A DNA stretch of 64,000 bases, from positions 3,360,077 through 3,424,076 of the forward strand of contig JARUPZ010000025.1 in the NCBI GenBank assembly GCA_031213475.1. Reading direction: 5' to 3'. A program made the position numbers and the translations under genes. Positions 1 through 12,756 of this stretch are shown here, one piece after another; positions within the stretch are counted from its first letter, which is position 1, and every line of letters begins with the position of its first letter. The notes beneath the pieces are model-generated. The model was not told where the DNA came from and did not search any database. It saw only the letters and a program-made list of their open reading frames with translations. The DNA is from Nereocystis luetkeana (Eukaryota; Sar; Phaeophyceae; Laminariales; Laminariaceae).

Positions 1-1206
1 TGTGACTGACCCCGAGCGGTGGATAAAAACTAGCCTCAAGATAATGTTCGTAATGTAGCTTTATTCTGAGCTTGGCACGTTTTAAACGGACGGCATGAAT
101 CGCTAACGACCCGAACGGTATTCCCATTCTCATTCCACAGACCACGAAGTCGGCGTGTTGGGGTCCATCCGGCCGGGGGTGTCATTTTTCGCCGTGCCGG
201 CCATCTGCGCTTTGGCGGACAGGAGCGGCATGCACCAACAGGTGCGTCGGAGTTCTTCTGCAGGACACGTACAACAACGATCAGGGAGGAACCTGAGTAT
301 TCCGAGCGTCCCGCGATCCCTGCCACGGTAGACGGGGATGGACCCCCGAGTTTCTTGATACCCCTCTCTCGACGAGCTCAATGCGCCACCCTAAACCTGC
401 TTTACCCCCGTTCGAGCCTCGAGATAGCAACAACTAAAAATGACAACTTTGTTTTAGTTTCAACGATCTACGAAACCCCAGCGGTGGGGGTAGGTTCAGG
501 CTGCCCCGGTGCTTCGAGGCAATTTTCAAGTAAAAAACTTCGTGTGACCACGGGTGGCTCCTTCGTTCGAAAGTGAATGTCAGAATAGCAACAAGAACTA
601 TTAATAACAGCAGCAGCAACAACAACAATGTGAAGAAACCACACGGGGGGGGGTCGACAGGCTCTGAGAGTTTAGGTAGAATCGTACATGCTGGTCAAGA
701 TGAAAACGGCCTATTATTAATTGGCAAGATTGAGAAAGGTGAAATGATATACAAAAAAAGGCGTTATATGGGAGTAGGTTTAGCAGTATGGGAGAAGGGA
801 TCTTTAGGGATGTTTTTTACTCGAAAACATTGTAGCGTGGTCTGCACTTCGGAATCGTCGTCCGCATCTGAGAAATTTCCTGGCTGGATGCAAACTCGGC
901 GTAGCCGCGTTTATGGCGAGCTTTGGCCCGTTTCGGCTGCGGTTTGGGGTCAGGGTTTGGGTTATAGGGTTAGGGTTAGGGTTAGAGTCAGGGGTTGGGT
1001 TGGGTCTTCGCTCGTGCCTTCATCCCAACAGGAACCAAAACATCCGAACAGCCTACCAACCTAAAGATCCCTTCTCCCAGATAGTTAAAGGTCCTCGCTT
1101 CATGACTCCTTAAATTCAACCATTGTGACGCGAACATCAAGCTGTATCGTCGATGCCCCGATCCCCAAGTGAACGTTGTCGTGAGCGTTTCTCTTAGGAA
1201 AATAGA
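1..1206. other. Intergenic or intronic stretch with telomere-like tract
   Basis: No supported gene is visible. Short overlapping open frames have no family resemblance. The only notable sequence is the TTAGGG-type tract near 948-1005. Confidence 0.5.
948..1005 (+). repeat. Interstitial telomere-type tract (TTAGGG)n
   Basis: Degenerate GGGTTTGGG/GGTTA units surround about three perfect TTAGGG copies at roughly 964-983. TTAGGG is a common eukaryotic telomere unit. The tract is too short for a telomere and lies inside ordinary DNA, so it is interstitial. Confidence 0.7.
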
Positions 1207-1462
1207 GGTGTTCTATGATAGAGGTTCACCCCATTAATAGTTTTTCTGAGGCTCCTCACTCAAGAAGCTTCATACCTCACCCCGAAAACTGACTTCAGCA
1301 AAACCAAATGGCAACCCGATGAACACTCCCCCCATGGCCGATGAATACAAACTGTCTTTTTTCGAAACAGGATTGTCATTTCGACGATTTTGGGTGAAGG
1401 AGCCCCGTCACCATCCATACACGATTTTAGCGGATACGTGCTACCTCTATCGTAGAACGCGT
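1207..1462 (+). mobile_element. MITE family M2, copy a
   Basis: About 255 bp between inverted ends of the type GYGTTCTAYGATAGAGGT and its complement. The interior shares blocks with the copies at 24.9, 39.7 and 60.4 kb: a TTCTGAGGCTCCTCACT block, an ACTGACTTCAGCA block, a TTCGAAACA..GATT block and a CGACGATTTTGGGT block. It has no coding capacity. Confidence 0.75.
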
Positions 1463-1675
1463 CAATCGTCGATGCTCTCCAGCCTCTGCAGTTTCCGAGA
1501 GGTAAAAAACAAATAGGTGTTCTTGACCCGAGCAGCAATCTCATGGCTCAGGTTTGGATATAGATACCTGTTTTGTATAAACCATCGATATTGGGTTCTA
1601 CAGTGTTGTGAACCCCCGTCAGCCAGATACGGTTTTAGCCAAAGCGTGCTGTGTGTGGCCATACCGTAGCGCAGC

Positions 1676-1880
1676 CCTTCTGGGTTGAGGTGCTTTATTC
1701 TTCGCCCGAAACCTGATCTCAGCAAAAATCAAATTACATCCTGATGACCAATACCATTGCCCATGAATACGAAAACGCAATTTTCGAAACAAGATTGGCA
1801 CTCCGACGATTTTGGATTAAGGAGCCACGGCATTCAGAAAATATTTCAGCGGAAATATACTACCTCTATCGTAGAACGCG
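1676..1880 (+). mobile_element. MITE family M2, 5'-truncated copy b
   Basis: Shares the M2 interior from the TTCGCCCGAAACCTGA block onward and the terminal CTCTATCGTAGAACGCG. The left inverted end is missing, and a further M2-like fragment may be scrambled in 1592-1660. Confidence 0.65.
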
Positions 1881-2222
1881 TCGATAGTAGAGCCTATGGC
1901 GAGCACGAACGATGTTGTGTCTAGTTCCTGAATTGAGAAGCCCGATTAGGCAGAAATGTTTTTCGCCAAACAGTGCTACTCCTGAGTTGGAGCTCGTCAT
2001 CTAAACGTATAGCCTGGATATGGCCCCGAGACAATGTGTAAAATGCAAATGGGAATTTCGGTGATATCAGGAAATTAGTTAGCCGTTGGGGCCACAAGCA
2101 TTTCCGCCTTAAAACACATGCAAACTCGATCGTAGCACGCATGTTTTCAACCTTTGCAACGTTGAAGACGCACCTCGTTTCCCTCTCGCGTTCCTCTATT
2201 CGTCGTCGTGCCGTTGTCTGAG

Positions 2223-2389
2223 AAGGTGCTCTACGCACTGCTAATTGTTTACGGATTCGCTCGGCCGTTGGTGCTGGTCGCTGGGGGCATGTTGGCCGTG
2301 GCTGCCTTGGAGCTTATGGCTTCCATCTGCGAAGCTCCGGCCAACAGCCTCGTAGACTCGGGTGCCAGATACTCTTTCGGTGCCATCGG
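2223..2389 (+). CDS. MFS transporter exon A (TM helices of N-terminal half)
   Basis: The exon encodes [19 protein letters not shown], a second hydrophobic run, and then [22 protein letters not shown], the loop that precedes the YGxxRxWG motif in MFSD6-type carriers. A pyrimidine-rich tract and CTGAG acceptor precede it, and the donor is GTAAGA at 2390. The start could be 2226 instead of 2223 because a second AG follows. It ends in phase 2. Confidence 0.75.
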
Positions 2390-3608
2390 GTAAGAGGCTT
2401 TCTTAATTTCGAGGTTTCGAATAGGTTCTGCAGCTCCTCGAGTGCGGTGCTTTAGTAAAAACATGCGGTGAGGGGTGGGATACTCCCATTTGCATGGTTG
2501 TTTTTTGGGGACCGCCCGTACGAACGGCTCCCTACCTCACTACCTGGTATAGAATAACGCGTTTTTGAAAGTATGTTGTTCAGTCATGGTGAACAAACAG
2601 AGACCCAACCCCCGGCGACTGTGCCTATCGAGAAGCAAAACAGCACGAGCCCCTAAGGCCTAACAAAAACGGGATGGAGATACAGTAGCGAGTGGCTCTA
2701 TGAACTACCGAGAAATGCTACTCTAAAATTAGACTCCTACCGATGTCTTACCACGATAAACAACTTACTTTACCGCCAACAAAGGTCTGATTGGCGGGGA
2801 GCTGAGATATGTATTGAATGTCATTTGGTTTGAACAGTTTTTTCGGTATATATATGTGTACGTATGTTTGTCAAATTTTCGTACTTTTGCCATTTTGTTC
2901 TCTTCGTACGAGCACTTTTCCGTGAAACACCAAGTACTCGGGCGCATGAAGCCCAGGCGGATACATTGGTCGAGGTCCCGGCGCGATCCGTACACTCTGG
3001 AGCGCGTGGCAGGCGCTCAAAGTTTTTTCCGGCGGGGGTGGATAAGACGATTTCCCTGGTATCAACACGAGAGGCATTATCTTGTACGTACGTATCGGTA
3101 AATTGTTGTCCAGGTGTATGTGCCTGTTTTCCTTACACCAGATACGCAACAGACGATCACAGATAGATCCCATCGTCCCAACGCCGCCGCCCACACGCCG
3201 TGCGTGTGCGACACACCCATATGCGCAGTATTGCTGTGGCTCGTTGTCTTTGTCGGAGCCTTCCGTCCGCATCTCACCATCTGCCTTACCAGGTACCAGT
3301 TTTTTCCCCATGTTTTTTCACGTACAAACACAGGTTGACGTACCTGTATCAGCATCTCTCTCCCTGCGGTGCTTCTTCTTCTGCGCATTCCTGTGTGTGA
3401 TCCAACAATGGCACTGCTCCAGCTTCGCTCGGCACAGTGCGTCAGCAGCAGAAGTAGGCAGCATACTATGCTCATACATAAAATGCGCGCTGCACTTTCG
3501 GTACTACTCCAGCAGTAATGTTTGTTGTTGTCGTCGGCATTGGCTATCTATGCGCATACATACATACATACATGCATACATACATACATACATACATACA
3601 TACATACA

Positions 3609-3642
<34 letters not shown>

Positions 3643-6600
3643 CATACATACATACATACATACATACATACATACATACATACATACATACATACATACA
3701 TACATACATACATACATACATACATACATACATACAACTACATACTTAGATCACAACCCCTGAGCGTGCTCGGTTGGTGCATCCCTGGCCTTTAGAGCTC
3801 CCACTTCCAAACCGCCTCCTTTCATTACTCGCCGGACCTTTCCAGCAGTTCATTGTTTTCTCGGTAATTTCTTCTTTGTTTCTTCTTTTGTTTCGTGTGC
3901 GTGCGTGTTCTCCGAGCACGGCATCGTGGGAGGAACCGGCACCGTCGCGGGTGCCAGCGGGTGCTGGTGGGTAGAGGGGGGGTTGCAAGGAGCGCGGTCG
4001 CCGTTTCCGTGCCTAGGCCTCGCGTGTGCCTCGAGACACGAGGGATGCATGATCGGGCTTTGTCTGGCTTCGATTTATGATTGTTGAAAAAGTAGGTACG
4101 AGTTATGAAGGTCGTTCGGGAGGGCAAGATATTATTCAAGCGGTGCTTATGTTTGCGACCACGCTGAAGTTGAAAGAGGGAGGCGTGCAGCTTGAACACC
4201 AACATTATCGAGCTGGCAAACAACGGCCACGGTGAGCACCGGGGTTCACGCAGTGCGGGCGATGGGGCTGATTGTGGCAGAGAGAGATAAAAGCTTTACC
4301 TGATTCGAATCGGTAGCGAGGTGGTCGCGAGAGGGGCGGGCGGCGTACGAGGCTGAGAGAGAAGCTCTTCTGTGCGATTTTTTTCTTTTCTTCTTTTCGA
4401 CCGGGTGTAAGGTGTTGCAATCAGACAGAAACATATTACACGAGAGGGGACGGGGATTTTTTTCCCTTCCGAGTTTTATATTTATTTTTTTTGCTGCTGT
4501 GCCGTGCTGTGCTTTCGCTTTCTTCCTACATACAGTACAGACATAGAGCATATCGAAAGAAGAAAATAAGCACAGACAGTAGTACCCTACCTGGGGTGTA
4601 TGTACGTACGTACGACATCCGCGACGCGAAGCGTATATGTGGCATCCAAGCTGACGTCGGAGCTTCTTTTTCCTGAAGCATGGCGGCGGGACTCTCGGCA
4701 TTATCAAGTCGCCCGTTTGCAATTACGATTCTTGAAAACACTAAACTCAATCGTGGACCTCTGTTCGCTTCGCATAATTTGATGTATTTTTTTCCTTCCT
4801 GAGCGAAGCGCCTTGTACATACATAGAACTACATACTTAGATCGCAACCCCTGAGCGTGCTCGGTTGGTGCATCCCTGGCCTCTCAGAGCTCCTACTTCC
4901 AAACCGCCTCCTTTCATTACTTGCCGGACCTTTCCAGCAGTTCTTTGTTTTCTCGGTAATTTCTTCTTTCTTTCTTTTTTTGTTTCGTGTGCGTGCGTGT
5001 TCTCCGAGCACGGCATCGTGGGAGGAACCGGCACCGTCGCGGGTGCCAGCGGGTGCTAGCGGGTAGAGGGGGGGTTCCAAGGAGCGCGGTCGTCGCTTTC
5101 GTGCCTAGGCGTCGCGTGTGCCTCGAGACACGAGGGATGCATGATCGGGCTTTGTCTGGCTTATTTATGATTGTTGGAGAAGTAGGTACGAGTTATTATG
5201 AAGGTCGTTCGGGAGGGCAAGATATTATTCAAGCGGTGCTTATGTTTGCGACCACGCTGAAGTTGGAAGAGGGAGGCGTGCAGCTTGAACACCAACGTTA
5301 TCGAGCTGGCCAACAACGGCCACGGTGAGCACCGGTGTTCACGCGAGGCGGGCGACGGGGCTGATTGTGGCAGAGAGAGATAAAAGCTTTACCCGAACCG
5401 AATCGGTAGCGAGGTGGTCGCGAGAGGGGCGGGCGGCGTACGAGGCTGAGAGAGAAGCTCTTCTGTGCGATTTTTTTCTTTTCTTCTTTTCGACAGGGTG
5501 TAAGGTGTTGCAAGCAGGCAGAAACATATTACACGAGAGGGGACGGGGATTTTTTTTCCTTTCCGAGTTTTCGGTTTCGTTTTCATTGTTTTTGCTGCGG
5601 TGCCGTGTTGTGCTTTCGCTTTCTTCCTACATACAGTACAGACGTAGAGCATATCGACAGAAAAAAATAAGTACAGACAGTGGTACCCTACCTGGGGTGT
5701 ATGTGCGTACGTACGACATCCGCGACGCGAAGCGTATATGTGGCATCCAAGCTGACGTCGGAGCTGCTTTTTCCTGAAGCATGGCGGCGGGACTCTCGGC
5801 ATTATCAAGTCGCCCGTTTGCAATTACGATTCTTGAAAACACTAAACTCAATCGTGGACCTCTGTTCGCTTCGCATAATTTGATGTACTTTTTTCCTTCC
5901 TGAGCGAGTGTAGCGGGCGGCGTAGGCCGCCCGCGGAGCGAAGCGCCTTGTACATACATACATACATACACAAATACATACATACATACATACATACATA
6001 CATACATACATACATACATACATACATACATACATACATACATACATACATACATACATACATACATACATACATACATACATACATACATACATACATA
6101 CATACATACCAGGTACATACATACATACATACATACATACATACATACATACATACATACATACATACATACATACATACATACATACATACATACATAC
6201 ATACATACATACATACATACATACATACATACATACATACATACATACATACACACATACCTGCTGCTGCTGTGTGTGACCGGCATTTTTTGCTCCGTAC
6301 CGATCATCTCTGGATCGTGTGTATTCACAACCAATCGGCCGTACGAACATCGTGTACAGCAGCATTCGTACAAAAATACTTCCACTAGTTAAGGTTCATT
6401 CTTATCGGAGAGCGTTTTTTCCATAATAATTTCCAAAGTTTGGAAATAATTGGAGATATGTATCAATATACGGAGGCGTTCTGTCACTATTCGTGAAATT
6501 CTCCAGAACCAAAAATATCAAGTTCGCTAACATTCCAATATTTTTTGGAAAAAATAAAACAGGAAAACATGGGAGGTTGAAAAATTGCGCGAAAAAATGT

Positions 6601-9600
6601 CGAAAATTTGGAAAAAAAGCTCTCCGATAAGAATGACCCTTTTTACTGACTGCTGTGTGTCCTACACTGTTGACCAATAGGTCCCAGCGCCAGCTGAAAG
6701 AGCACAGCAGTACACGCTCCTTAGTTCCAGTACCGCGTATCTTCTGCTGCCTGCCGTATCTTATGACATACATGGCATTCTATACGGCTGTACATTCATA
6801 CATACATGCAGTTGTACCTGTACAAGCTACTCTAAAAGATCCCGCAACGTGTTTTAGATTACGAAAAAAACTTTCGCTACTACAGCAGTTGTATTGCTGT
6901 AGCATACCAGTGGTAGCTGGTAGACGATAACCGAATCTGCGCTTGATTATGCTTGCGTCACCTGTGCTCGACTCCGGACGCACGATCCTCGCGTCTTTTC
7001 TATTGTCACTTTTTTTCACTTTTTATCGTACCAGTACATCCACCTTGCTCTTCTGACCTACTATTAATAGGAATATTAATATTTATACGTACGAGGTATG
7101 ATACAATATTATACAATAATACAAGTTGTTGAGTGTTTGTAGGCGAAGAAGATCGCGGAGTTTGAGCGCGCTTTTATGTGTGGCGTGCGTACACACCTCA
7201 ACATTTCACAGTTGCACCCATTACTTGGGACTTAAGCAAAGTATGTTCGAGAAAACACTGTAGGTATTTCGTGCACTCGCAGTATTTATTTCGGGTTTGT
7301 ACTCCTTCCTGCACGAAGCAGATACGGCGAGTGCTTTAAGTATCTCGGGGTTCGGTACCGATGCGGCTACTGCAAGTATATTAAATTAAGTATTTCGTCC
7401 GTTGGTTCGTACTGCGAGTACTCGCAGTAGTACCGAAATACTCTCAATATGCTCAGTAATACTCCCAGTATCTAGATGTTCCGTATATTTTACCCTGAGC
7501 GCGAAGAAACATTTATTTTGCGGGAATATTTTTTTGTATGTATGTGCTGGGTTTTACTCAGCCGGTCACAAAGTATTACCTGGTATGTCGCAACCTCGAC
7601 CTCGCACAACTTTTTGTACTTACGTTTACGCCGCAAGCGTTGGATTGATCGCCGCGTCACATCTGTGTAGGATCAAAATCCACTTACCCGTACACCCTTT
7701 TTTATAATATTGTAGTAAAGCCGGCGTCCCCGGTGGCTGGTAGGTGGTCCGCGTGCCTATCAAGATCAATTTCGCGGGTTCAAGTCTCACCGAGTGCATG
7801 CTCGAAGGGACTTTTTCTTGCATAAAGAAATTGATTAGCGAAAAGCGCGAAATCGTGAGTTAGCTATGTTCGATGAAACTCGACGAGCAGTGGGAATGCT
7901 GAACCCTATGCGCGACAAAAAATAAAGGCACGTACCGGGGAGGAGACGGGACGACACCTGTGTCCACGGCTTGTCCAGAAGATCGCCGAGGAAAAACCTC
8001 CTACGAGCTATTAATAGGCTGGAGAGAAAAAGTGATACCAGGTACTGTACAAGAAAAAAAGAAAAAAGTAGGAATGATCCCACACCCTTGCCACAAACAG
8101 CGGTACATAGTCTTTCCTAAATTAATATGTGTGTGTTCTGTACGGGTGGACGCAGTTTCTCTGCAGTTCTAAATAGACAGGTAGGTGTGCAGGTATTGCA
8201 AACAACGAGTATTATTTCTTGCACCACTCCGCTAGACACCTCCCGGAAGTGAGCCTTGTATACATATCTCTCTCGGCTGCTCCCCGGCCGGGGTGGAGGT
8301 CCGGCCTGCGGCTTCCCCAACACGTGCTCGAGCTCCCAGTGGAGCGCGACCTTGACCTTGCTTGCGCGTCTAACTAGCGTTGCAGCATGGTCGAGCCGGC
8401 GGTGATGGCCAGCGATATGGCGAAAATTTTCCTCGCGGATTTTTTCCACGCGGCAGTATTGCCTGCGGTAGCCTTGTCGTATCACCGTCGCGCAAAGCGT
8501 GGAACTCATAGCGAACGGAGATAAGAGGCTAGGATCCACGCGAGTAAGCACCCCATTCGACGTCATCTAGGAGATGATGGGCGTCGAGGCGCGTTGGGAT
8601 TGCTGCCCCCAGCACGTCAGAACCTCGGCACGAACCGGGCCGGGCGAAAAAACACGGAACGGAAGAAACCCACCGCCTGGGAAAAGCGGAGGGTAGAGGA
8701 GAAAAAACACGCAGCACGGAAGAAGAGGAGGCAAGGTCGGTAAGGTTGCAGAGAAGCTCGAAGGTTACGCTCAGATGCTAGGGCTAGGTACAGAGCTGGG
8801 GAACTCGTCGTGGGTACGTTCAATGTTCGCACACTCGCCTTCAACGGCAAAAATGGCATCGGCCACATCGAGGTCATCATGAAGGTATGCCAGGAACTAG
8901 GATGCGATGTCGTAGGTCACCAAGAGACTAGGCGAGACGGGCATAACACGTTCACAGCAGCTGGATACACGATTTTTTGCTCTGGAGCAGACGGCAGCAA
9001 ATACGAGAGGAAGGGCACCCATAGTGTAGGACTAGCTGTCAGGGAGTCCATTGTGGCAGGTGTGGGCAAGGATGGTCTCGAGGTGGAGTGCGTTAGTGCC
9101 AGACTGATGAAAGTTCGCATTCAAATTGAGGGCAAATCAAATGCTGTTTCTTTTGTTGTCGGCTATGCGCCGATACTGGATGCACCCGTTCGCGAGAAAG
9201 ATCACTTCTGGAACGAACTGAACACAGTCGTCTCGGGGGTCCCAAGTGGGGATCACCTACTTGTGCTCTTGGATGCAAATGCTCGCACCGGCAAGTGCGA
9301 GAGCGGATGTGCCGGCAGTAAGGTGATGGGTAAATACGGGCGCGATAAATTGAACAACAACGGAGAGCGACTACTCCTCCTCGCAGATGACAACAGGCTT
9401 GCGCTCCTCAACACGTTCTTTGCCACACCTACTCGCGGAGTGTCGTACACTTTCCAATCTCCAAACTCCGGGAAGGGTCAGTGTAGGCTAGACTACATCC
9501 TTACTCGGCAAGTTGATCGACGCCTGGTCCGCAACATGACAGTACGGAAACCCCCAGAGGATCGGCATGAATCTGACCGCAACCTCGTGGTCTGCATTAT

Positions 9601-12600
9601 TCGCCTCTTGGGTCGGTTCGCGCCGAATCGGAGGATAAAAGCAGGCAGCGTAAAACGAGCTATTGATCTACAACGGTTAATGGCAGACACCGGTCTCCGA
9701 GCGGACCTCAATAGGGAGATAACCAAACTTACCACCCCACCGCCTGGTATAATTGGGAGTGTCGATGATAAGGCAACTGCTCTAGTGGAGACTGTGCTGT
9801 CGACTGCTGCTAAACTAGCACATCATACCAGTCGAAAACAAGGGCCGCTGGGATGGTGTACGCCCGAAGACGTAAAAGCAGAGGTGCGCTCACGATGGCA
9901 GGAAAAGGAAAATGCGAGGACGCAACTACGTGCTAACCCGGAGGACAAAAATCTGCGAAAAGCTGTGAAGATTGCCACTAAACAGCTCAAACGTGCAAGG
10001 ACGGACGGATTGCAGACGTTCTTCGAGGAATACGTCCGTCAACTCGAAAGGCGTATCCAAGAAGGCGATCAGTTTGGGTTCTACAAGCACCTTAAGGGGA
10101 TGAATGTGGAAGGAAAGAGGGCTTTTCATTCCCAGTACATCAGGGATGAGGAAGGTAGATTACTACGAGACATAGGCCTCATCCGTAACGATGGGTAAGG
10201 TGGTTCCATAAGCTGCTAAACACCAAGTCATCGACCCCTGACCCGACTATCGTCGATGAGCTCAAGATCTGGCCCTCGTGCTGTCCGCTGGACGACGTCC
10301 CGTCTAGATACGAGGTGGAAGACGCGATCAGGGCGATGGCGAACCGCAAGGCGGTTGGGCCTGATGGTCTCCCAGCTGAACTTCTGAAGGTCCTGGCCGA
10401 CGAGAGAGACTCGGACAGGTCCTGGCCGACGAGAGAGACTCGGACACCTTGGGAAGCTTCTACGAGATTATCGTCGCTGTGTGGAGGGGAGGGGTCGTGC
10501 CGCAGGAATGGAAGGATGCAACGATCAAGGTGCTGCACAAGAAGAAAGACAGGACGGAGTGTGGTAACTACCGTGGCATTTCCCTTGTCGCGCATGCCGG
10601 CAAAGCACTCCTCAAAGTCATCGCGCGCCGACTCAGCGACTACTGCGAACGGGAAGGCATCTTGCCAGAAGAGCAGTGTGGCTCTAGGCCCGAACGCTCG
10701 ACGGTCGACATGATGTTCGTGGTGCGACGCTTGCAGGAATTGGTAAGGAAGAAGGACACTCCGCTGTTCAAGTGCTTTGTCGACCTCACCAAAGCCTATG
10801 ACTCCGTCGACCGAAACCTCCTGTGGGCTGTCTTGGCTCGCTTCGGCGTGCCACCCAGAATGCTCACGGTTATCCGCCAATTCCACGACGGCATGCGAGC
10901 ATGCGTGCGGCTGGATGACGGCGAGTTCTCAGATATGTTCGACGTAAAACAGGCCCTACGGCAAGGGTGTGTGCTCGCGCCATTGTTGTTCAACATGCTT
11001 TTTACAGCGGTGCTGCGTGTGGCGGAGAAACGTTTCGCTGCTGATAAAGCCATCACGGACAGCTTGGTGCAACTCCAACAAAATCAGGAGAAGAAGAGGA
11101 AGAAGAGGGGGAAGGCACGGGCCGGGCACGCCGACGGACAGGGGAATGATAAAGAGGCCCAGACACTGTGGGCTATGCTCTATGCTGACGATGCAGGCAT
11201 AGTATCGAGATCACCCAACGGCCTGGAGAGGATGATGAAGGTGATCGTGTCTGCATGTGCCGCGTTCGGCCTGACGGTCTCGGAGGCCAAGACGGAGATA
11301 ATGTGTCTGCAAACGAAAGATGGGGGGAACGTGCCGTTCACCGTCACCGCCGCCGGCCACGTGTACAAACGACCGACCGAGTTTGTGTATCTGGGCGGGG
11401 CTACCAGCGCAGATTGGACGGGCAGAAGTGTCAAGGTAACGCGTCGACTCCAGAGGGCATGGGCATGCTTCGGACGGTATAATATGGAAATTTATGACCG
11501 CCCGGGTGTGCGCCTACGCCTGAAGGTGCGAATGCTGAGAGCCGAGGTGATCGAAACGTTGCTCTACGGTTGCGTTACTTGGAGCCCGAGCAAGACTGAT
11601 TACGGTAGGCTACGGGAGGTCCACCACAAGATGCTCCTCCGATGCATCGGCTGGCGAAAACGAAAGCGCGAAGACCACATTCTATCCTATGCTAGCGCGC
11701 TTCTCAGGACAACATCTGAAAGCGTTGAGACGACGGTACGCAGACGTAGGCTCTTGTTTGCGGGCTTTGTGACACGCATGGGAGAGGAGGGTTTGCCGAA
11801 GAGGGTGATGTGTGGGGAGATGGTTGGTGGTAAGGGTTACTCCGGAGGACAGGAGTGGGACTGGATGAGGTACCTTAAGGAGGACCTCAAGGAGTTCGGC
11901 ATCAAGCTCGAAGGGTGGCGCGAGGCCGCACAGAAAGCCGGCAGTTGTTGGTTCCGACGGGTCGAGGAAGGGGCGGAGGCCTTCATGTGGAAATGGCATA
12001 CAGATGAGAAGGAGGCATCGGCAGAACGGCATAGAATAGCTGCAACCACGACCACAGCCGTTGACGCCAACGCGAGTGCGCAGAATTGCAGGGAAGAGGG
12101 GGGGGGGCGAAAGGGGGACGAGGGGGAATGGGGGGGGGGCGGGCGGGGGGCGGTCTGCCCAACAGACTGAAGCCTGGTTATGGCCATCATCGTCCTGATG
12201 CACGCCCTTCTTTGGGACCCAAGTAACTAGCATGGTGCCACCTGGGCAACTGTGCGTGTCTGTATGCTCCAGTGCCTGCCTTTCGTATTTTCTTCCCCCC
12301 CCGCCCTTGATTCTCGCTTTTTTGTCCCTTTTTTTTTCATTTTTCTTTCATTCATTCCCGTTTGTACCTCTTTGTGTCTTTGTTAGTATGGTCCTTTTTG
12401 CCTTTTTTGGCGTTTTGTTTTCTGCTTCTGTTTTTGTTTTGTTTTGTTTTTTTTGCTTCGCTTCATCTTCTTTTTTAGCTTTTTGTCTACTATTAGTAGT
12501 CTCCTATTTGCTTCCCTGGTGTCCGCAGTGGTGGAGTGCGTATGCTTGTTTTTTGTTTTTGCCTCTGTTTCACTTGAGGTATTTCTTCCACTCCAGAGTT

Positions 12601-12692
12601 ATTAGAGCCTGTCCTGCGACCACGGACTGCATTGTATTGTGAGTTAATGCGAGAACAACAACAACGACAACAACAACAACAACAACAACACC

Positions 12693-12756
<64 letters not shown>

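Larger units (their letters stand above)
8560..12756 (+). mobile_element. Non-LTR retrotransposon (APE-type LINE), inactivated
   Basis: An apurinic-type endonuclease region is followed by a LINE reverse transcriptase in the same orientation, then a T-rich 3' region and a (CAA)n tract at 12654-12756 that may be the element's own 3' tail. The reading frame is broken twice (near 10187 and at 10389-10446). The 5' end is not defined; 8560 is a guess and no ORF1 is recognised. The element sits in the sense orientation inside the 14-kb intron of the MFS gene. Clade is not assigned. Confidence 0.85.

Noticed and set aside
3504..3763. Long Tyr/Ile/His/Thr and Met/Tyr/Val/Cys frames on both strands
   Set aside because: Pure translation of the TACA microsatellite; all frames stay open because the tetranucleotide has no stop.
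7724..7800. Functional tRNA gene
   Set aside because: A and B boxes are good, but acceptor and anticodon arms do not pair and the sequence recurs with a common non-tRNA body; it is a SINE head.
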